A stretch of DNA of 64,000 nucleotides from Klebsormidium nitens (taxonomy: Eukaryota > Streptophyta > Klebsormidiophyceae > Klebsormidiales > Klebsormidiaceae): contig DF237166.1 in assembly GCA_000708835.1 (NCBI GenBank), positions 62,001 through 126,000 on the forward strand, read 5' to 3'. Shown piece after piece: positions 58,101-64,000 of the stretch (its first letter is position 1; every line of letters begins with the position of its first letter). Below the pieces are notes generated by a model. It ran no database searches and was not told where the DNA came from. It was given only the letters and a program-made list of their open reading frames with translations. The translations under genes and the position numbers were made by a program.

Positions 58101-59729
58101 AGCCCAGATAAAGTTTGCATCCGTTGTATCGGCCAGCCTTCGAGCTCTGCATCTACCTACATCCATTGATACTTGCATCGACCCTGATCCCATTCTAAAC
58201 GCGCTCGACGGCAGCTGCAAACGCTGCTGCCAACGTGGCGCAAAGTAGCAACCTGACTGGTCACATCGACTGCTGACGGGGCCTTTTGACCTGCTAGTAC
58301 GCATTCCTCGCTAGCAGGTCAAGAGTGTTCGGCAATCAGTGCTGAGTGACGAGGCGCACCTTCCGTGCATCGGCAGTTGACTTTGGCCGCAGAATCGATC
58401 TCAGGCAGCTGCAACAAAGCTTGCTCGTTTCCTTTGTTCGACCTCTAAAAGACCGTTTGCCACCTGTTAGGTACTGATTCTCCTTCAGACGGGCTCTCAA
58501 ACTCGTAATGTATCCTCCATATACCAACCTCTTACTGAAACCAGCATGGGGTTTCCAGGTCTCAGATCATTGGGCCAGAGCATACGATCGAGGCCAACTT
58601 TGATGAGGTCTGCGGCACGCTCTGCACCGCGCTGGCGGAATCGCCGCCGGAAGCGGAACCGATGCTGATGGCGACGGTGGCGGAGGCGGCCGCGAGAGCG
58701 GAGATGCCGAACGCGTGGCGGCCGCGATTACCCCTCCTGGCCAAGTCCCTCATCGACGTGGACCAAAAACAGCGCTACAAGCGCTGCCCGGACGACCTGT
58801 TTCATCTCATGAAGAGGATCGGACAACTAGAGTGAGTCAGATTCGTGAAAGTGGGTCGACATCTTGTTTTCGGATGCACGAAGCTGCTAATCTTGCGTGC
58901 CGGTTCGCTTGCGACGACTCTCTTTTTTGGGTTCCGGGCGTTGAGGGCAAAGGCTGCCAGGACGCAAACCCACTGTCTGTAACAAGGATAAGATTTTCAA
59001 CGGCTTGTCGAATGAATGCTCAGCCTTATGTGTAGGCAATTATACGTGATGTTCCTATTCCGCTTATCGAGCCAATTCTTGAATCAGTGTACCTTTACCC
59101 GCAATTGCAGCAGAACAGCATGATTTCTGCGGCTGATTGTCACCTTGGAGATGCACCTGCTCTAAATTTGAAACGTACTGTAGTATCCCATAGTCACGCA
59201 GACTCGACCTTTCCCGGAAACTTCTACGAAAAGTGGCTTGTCTACTGTTTAGCATGCCGTGACGTGCTCTTGACGGCACATGTTGCCCCTATACGGGCCA
59301 GATTGCCCTTGCGGTTGATTTAGAGTTTACTTACCTTCACGAGATCGAATCAGATATTAATCGCACCTAACATGCTACTCGCAAACCCGTGTACACCTGT
59401 GCCGCATCTGACGTTTCTTCCACCCCTGCAGGACCGACCAGCCATGCCATCCAAGGCTCGCAAAGAAGCCGCCCTTTGAGGGCCCCGGGCACTTTACGTG
59501 GGGCCAGACGATCCTTCGCTATCTGGGGATGAAGTTCGCCAACGTTCTTTGGTGCCTGTCTAGATCCCGGAGAGATGCGGACCTGGAGCCGGGCAGTTTG
59601 GACAGGACGACAGACTCCGAGTTCATCCGGGCCGCAAACGAGCTGTGCTATGACGGCGGCAATGTCAAGGTGTTCGGGTACGTGGAGCGGCTTCGGCAGC
59701 AGCCTTTTGCTTTTGCGGAAATGACTTAA
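55121..59729 (+). CDS. Unrecognised protein family, member A (794 aa)
   Basis: Five exons, 55121-55219, 55942-57588, 57944-58011, 58559-58831 and 59432-59729, have GT-AG borders and matching phases (0, 0, 2, 2), giving 794 residues. The N-terminus is strongly basic (RRHNFLKLYWQKLEDEYKRI, then MKRKRSRPYY). The long middle part is hydrophilic, Gly/Ser/Glu-rich and likely disordered, with an Asn-Gly run from a hexanucleotide repeat. The C-terminal 240 residues are compact, with EVCGTLCTALAESPPEAEP, MPNAWRPR, RYKRCPDDLFH and HFTWGQTILRYL. That part is clearly related to the convergent gene at 62178. No known domain recognised; the basic N-terminus would suit a nuclear protein, but this is a guess. 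Confidence 0.78.
56202..56242 (+). repeat. Coding hexanucleotide repeat (GGNAAC)n
   Basis: About seven degenerate units of ggnaac or ggnaat in exon 2 of gene A, encoding an alternating Asn-Gly run. Confidence 0.9.
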
Positions 59730-62177
59730 GATTATTCTGGGGAGTGACTGGTGATGCTTTTGAGACTGAGATACTCTTGGGTTTGGGGAGAGACTAAATC
59801 AGTTGTGGGCAATGAGCTGAAGTGTAATCGACAGAATGGGCTCAAACAATTGGGGGCTTTTGGCTGGACTTAGAAGCAGAAAGGTGACTCTGAAGACTTG
59901 CGAAGGCGTAAGTGATGCATTATTGCTTCAAATTGGACCGACGCTACGGGGTAGACAGTGAAGCGACTTAGAATGAGAATAGAGTACGTGCTGTTTATGA
60001 ATCAAGTTGAAGGAGGATTTGTTAGACGAGCAGGTCGGACGATAGTGGTTACGGTGGCCTTTGAAAAACGCAGTTGCCGCTAGCTGAGAAGGGTACAGGC
60101 TGCTGCGCCAGAGAATCATTGATTGGCTTCCTTGAGGGGGCTCGGTGTTTCAACGTGCATGCTGAGCTCATCATCCTTGAAAACCGCAACTATGCCGTGT
60201 AAGTTGATACGTAGTACTAGTTTCGGATTGCCTTGGCAGCATTCCGTTTTACGTAAGTCGGCGGCGGCCCTGAGCTACTGAGCATGGGTCGATTGAACAC
60301 CTGGCGTTACAAGATCTGGACGCCTTCACTAAATCTATGTCACGTGTATCCAGATATGCGTATGAACTTGAATCCTGGCGCGCTACGTTGAAATGTGTGC
60401 CCTGCACGTGCACATGCTGCACCTAGACAAAATTGTTCTTACTCATTGAGTTGGTGACACGGCATGGAAGGTATTCCCGAGAGTCGCGGACGGACATCAA
60501 CCATGTGCGTCAGGACGCTGATCGTGCATACAGACCGCATGTGATACTCTATACATGTGGGACTCAGCATGAGCCACAGTGTAAAGCAGTTCAATAAATC
60601 TCACCATAAGTTGAAGGCAGGACCAGCACGCCCTATAATTTCAATGAGGACATTACCCAGCACATGATATATATCATGCAAGGGCAAGTTTAGATGTAAG
60701 ATTGAACATGCGCATGCCGTGGCGCGCTTTGCAATCGCGGTGGCACGTCATTGTCGAACCGCAACTTTCGTGTTCGTTAAGCCGCGGGCCCAATGAGTAG
60801 TTGGTCGACAGCACAGCCCGCCGCGCTGCCATAAAGCCTGATGATCTCACGCCTGTTCCTGATCATGCAGCCTGGGCCGCCTGCCATCTTTCGATTTTAA
60901 CGGCCTCTGACTATGGCAGCTTTGCTGATCTCGAATATATGTGACCGAATCTACTAAAGCTAGAGCCATCAATAACGTGGACGTTGTCGGCCCGTCATGC
61001 TGAGTTGGGTCGATAAATTCACCTGCGTTCAGTGTTGGAAAGGCAAGGTGGGTCAAAAACGGAATGTGACCGGACTATAGACAAACATGATGATCCGATC
61101 CTTAATGCTCCTATGTTTCATTATAAAACCCATCTGCTAGTCCAAAACAACCTGCCAGGGTATATACCTACATATCGGATGTCACATACGTATACTTAGC
61201 TTGCACAGTAAATGATCTCGCGATTCACCACGAGTGCCCCGGTACCCCGGAAGAAAATATCAGGTTTTAATGATGCATGCAGGGCCACCCCCAGTTATAA
61301 AACATCCGTAAAGCCTACTATAAGAAGGGTACAACAACATGCCCTGAACATGTACGTGCCTTTCATGCACGTTATAAGCTAGCTTGGCCCGCACGTATAC
61401 ATCGGCGGCAGGGAGGCTAGCTGTTGACAAAATGCCACGACTCGGACGATCAATATGAGCAAGACCCGGCTTTGACCGGACTCAGGCTCATATGGCCTCC
61501 ATCGCTCATGGTTGGGCCTCGCGGACATCATACCGATAGAATCAATGGCAGCTAGCCGGGCATGATGGTTCGGTGGGCCATCCTTGTCGCGTCACTTCAT
61601 GTGCTGGCAGGTTGGCCCGCTCATTTCAGGCTCGTGATAAATTGGACTTGGAGCATCACACGCAATACTGGCCCCGGATCCGCATGAATGATCATGCAAC
61701 TTTCCAACAGTAAGCAGTGCTTACATACTCTCTGATTGGAGAGTCACAATGTTGCAGATGATTACTGCACGGGAGTACATCTAGCTTGTTGCGGTGCTGC
61801 CATTTACGCGTTCTCTTTTCTATGTCTATTTCAATGGGCAATTGTCGAGACCAGCATAGCAAAGACGGCCGCAATCTGCAACATCAGAATCTTCATTGAC
61901 TGTTGGTAACTATATCGAACAGGATTCAGCTGTTGCCCCTGCTTTTTGACTTTGAGGAGTCACCAATCGTCTCCGTTTATCCGCCAACCTTTTAATATTT
62001 GATCTCGTCGTTAGTCCAACACCGCGCTTGCATGATGTCATATACAAACGGGCTAATGCCCCAGCCTGACGCCCTACGAACAACATACGAGATACACAAA
62101 ACTCACGGTTATGAACTCATGACCCGTAGCCTAGGGGCTTCTCTGCCGGCAAGCTCGTAACTCAATCGCTATCTCCT
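59730..62177. other. Intergenic stretch between the convergent paralogs
   Basis: About 2.4 kb with no supported coding exon. Contains short palindromes such as catgatatatatcatg near 60664. Confidence 0.45.
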
Positions 62178-63467
62178 TCAAGCCCAGGTTGGTTCCATAT
62201 CGGAATCCTCGAACTTCTGCATCCGAAGAAAGTCCACGTAGTCCGAGAACACGCCGTGGTTGGCCGTGTCCTCCAGCCGCACAACCGCCGCGTGCAGCGT
62301 GGGGCTCTGCCTCCGGCTCAGGCTGCTCTGCACCTCAGGCTTCACGTCGGCCGGCTTCAGTTTGAAGTACAGCCGGTACATGAACGACGGGAGCCGTCTT
62401 CCCTCCAGCAGGTTTCGCGCCCACGTCTCGCCCCAAGTAAAGTATTCCGACAAGTAGAACGGCTCGGCCTTCAGCAACAGCTCGAGGTAACGGTGGTGCG
62501 CGCTGCGTGAAACAGTGATGAGGCGATCAGATCTTGGTGAGCCCTGCGGCGAAGGGCACTAACGTCCAGCGGCCGAAAAGTAATCTGTGGAATAGGCTTT
62601 TATGTGACGGCATCGCGAATGAGAGTCGACCGAATGTTTTAGTTTTACAAAGCGAGCGTTGGCGAGTGCTTTTGCACCGGGCGAGAGTCAACCAAAGTCC
62701 ACGTTTAACAGCCGCCGCACAGGACCACGTGGCATCGCGGCGACCAAAGAGACTAATTCCAGTGTGTTTGGTCGCCGAAGCCACGTGGGCGCACATCCTT
62801 TTTCAACGTCTCAGGAAAGTCTTCGTGGAACAAAACGAGTTCTAGCAGACATGGGAAATTACACTCGCTTCCAGACAACCAGAGTACGTTTGCGCACCGC
62901 AGCCCATCCGCCACCGCTGATAGAATGAGGAGCAGCAAAAAGCAGACGACACACGGCAAGCAATCTGACAGTGCATCTTTTGAAACTACAACAATCTATC
63001 TTCAAAGGGTTCCAACTAGACTGGAGGGTTGGACTAGACTTGAGCTCAGTGCTATCCAGTTCTTCGACAGTGCACACGAGCATGGCACCCATACTTGGAA
63101 AAAGACCAGGAAGCCGCAATGCAGACTAAGCAGTTCGCAATCCAGCGGGTGGATAGAAGAAACAGTGCAACCAACTCACTGCAGGTGGCGCACGTTGCGG
63201 GAGCCGTGGAACAGGGTGTCGGGGCATCTGACGTACTGCCCCTTCGAGTTCCGGTCGAAGCACGACTTGGCCGTGTCGGAGAAGTCCCGGCGCCAGTCGT
63301 TCGGCATGAACGACTCCTTGGCCGCCTCCGCCACCAACCGCAGCAGCCTCTTCTTGGCCGTCGGCTCCGACTCCGCGAGCAACATGCATATGTCGTTGCA
63401 CACGGTGTTGAATGTGTCGCCGCACTCCTTGACGGTGTAGAGACGGGGGCCGAGGAACTCGCGGGAC
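62178..63467 (-). CDS. Unrecognised protein family, member B (5' part outside or not located)
   Basis: Two exons on the minus strand, 63467-63180 and 62502-62178, both joined in phase 2, give about 204 C-terminal residues. The first carries NTVCNDICMLLAESEPTAKK, then SFMPNDWRRD and QYVRCPDTLFHG. The second carries YFTWGETWARNLLEGRRLPS and ends in FSDYVDFLRMQKFEDSD. Both the order of motifs and the intron positions and phases match gene A's exons 4 and 5, so the two are paralogs in tail-to-tail arrangement. A possible preceding exon at about 63685-63720 (ELRTILFRSVL, phase 2) is weak. The start codon was not found. Confidence 0.75.
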
Positions 63468-63900
63468 CTGGAGACGAATCGGGTCGCAAAGCTGGTTAGC
63501 CAAACCCTGACTAGATTTGGTTAGTGACTAGGCACAGGATGTTGTAGTTTAGAAAAGCAGCAGCTGATCAGTAACCTCCGGTGATCGGAGCAAGCAAGGT
63601 GGAGCTAGAGGCGGAAAGCTTGGTACAGAAAGTGGTTAGGAAACCAGAAAACAGAACCGGATTGTAGCATTACTAGAAGGCGATTCTGCTTACAGAACGG
63701 ACCGGAACAGAATTGTGCGGAGCTCCTGCACTGTTTCGCTTTATGGAAGCGCGCGTCTTCATTGGAAACCTTTGCCTAGTTTGCGAAAGACCTCTGGAGA
63801 GGAGGGCTTCGCTTTATCAGTCGTCGATGTTCGGCGAGCTCGAGGTTTGCCTGCTTGAAATCGAGTGCTATGAGCGGTGACACCTGTCGAGAAGATAGTG

Positions 63901-63938
63901 GCCGCCACGTGGCGGCTGCAGAGAACACGCCACGTGGC
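63901..63938. promoter_or_regulatory. Two G-box palindromes
   Basis: GCCGCCACGTGGCGGC (63901-63916, a perfect 16-bp palindrome) and GCCACGTGGC (63929-63938), both centred on the CACGTG core bound by plant bZIP and bHLH factors. They lie upstream of gene B's known exons and could be promoter or intron elements. Confidence 0.55.
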
Positions 63939-64000
63939 ACCAGCCGGAAGGGCGTAGTGTGACATCATCTCTTAGTAACGAAAGGTTTGGTTTGAAACGG

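Noticed and set aside
57944-59460. Similarity of the acceptor regions of gene A exons 3 and 5 (cctgcaggaccga(g/c)cagc)
   Set aside because: About 20 bases with a gap; the two exons are otherwise unrelated and each is needed in the protein, so I treat the match as probably chance.
1-64000. Search for tRNA genes by eye (B-box GGTTCGANNCC and cloverleaf ends)
   Set aside because: A few partial B-box matches were seen but none with a consistent acceptor stem and D-arm; a covariance-model scan would be decisive.

Overview
This is nuclear DNA of a green plant, most likely a streptophyte alga or early-diverging land plant. The genes are split by many GT-AG introns. A PLATZ-type zinc-binding factor, a family I know only from the plant/algal side of eukaryotes, is present. 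Two proteins start with Ser/Ala/Arg-rich leaders that look like plastid transit peptides. I cannot name the species. One run of N at 31855-31929 marks a draft assembly.

Layout, left to right: 3' part of a mitochondrial-type Lon protease gene (+, 218-8663); PLATZ protein gene (-, 9660-11398); a small predicted plastid protein (+, 14872-16966); dihydroneopterin aldolase FolB (-, 18436-22073); an alpha/beta-hydrolase (+, 24872-28234); a long coiled-coil protein (-, 29923-34794); the ribosome-recycling ATPase ABCE1/RLI (-, 36751-45903, 12 exons, 604 aa); a predicted plastid membrane protein (+, 46581-50611) that shares a 677-bp divergent upstream region with ABCE1; a weakly supported small gene (+, from 52309) with a DNA transposon inserted beside one of its splice sites; and two convergent genes of one unrecognised family (+, 55121-59729 and -, 62178 to beyond 63467). 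The genes are ordinary housekeeping or unknown ones and do not form a pathway. FolB belongs to folate synthesis, ABCE1 to translation and Lon to organelle protein quality control.

The most unusual feature is shared by many of the genes. Introns carry arrays of degenerate copies of the neighbouring exon edge with its splice site. Copies of an exon's 5' (acceptor) edge lie upstream of that exon. Copies of its 3' (donor) edge lie downstream. I see this in Lon, FolB, the hydrolase, ABCE1 (at least five introns), and the plastid membrane protein, with a related duplication at the 3' end of the coiled-coil gene. Spacing is roughly 70-230 bp. The pattern suggests introns that grow by repeated local duplication across splice junctions, leaving decoy splice sites. 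Other points of interest are the two-gene paralogous family, a start codon apparently split by an intron in FolB, a non-autonomous transposon with perfect ends, a 46-bp perfect palindrome, and a frame break in the coiled-coil gene.
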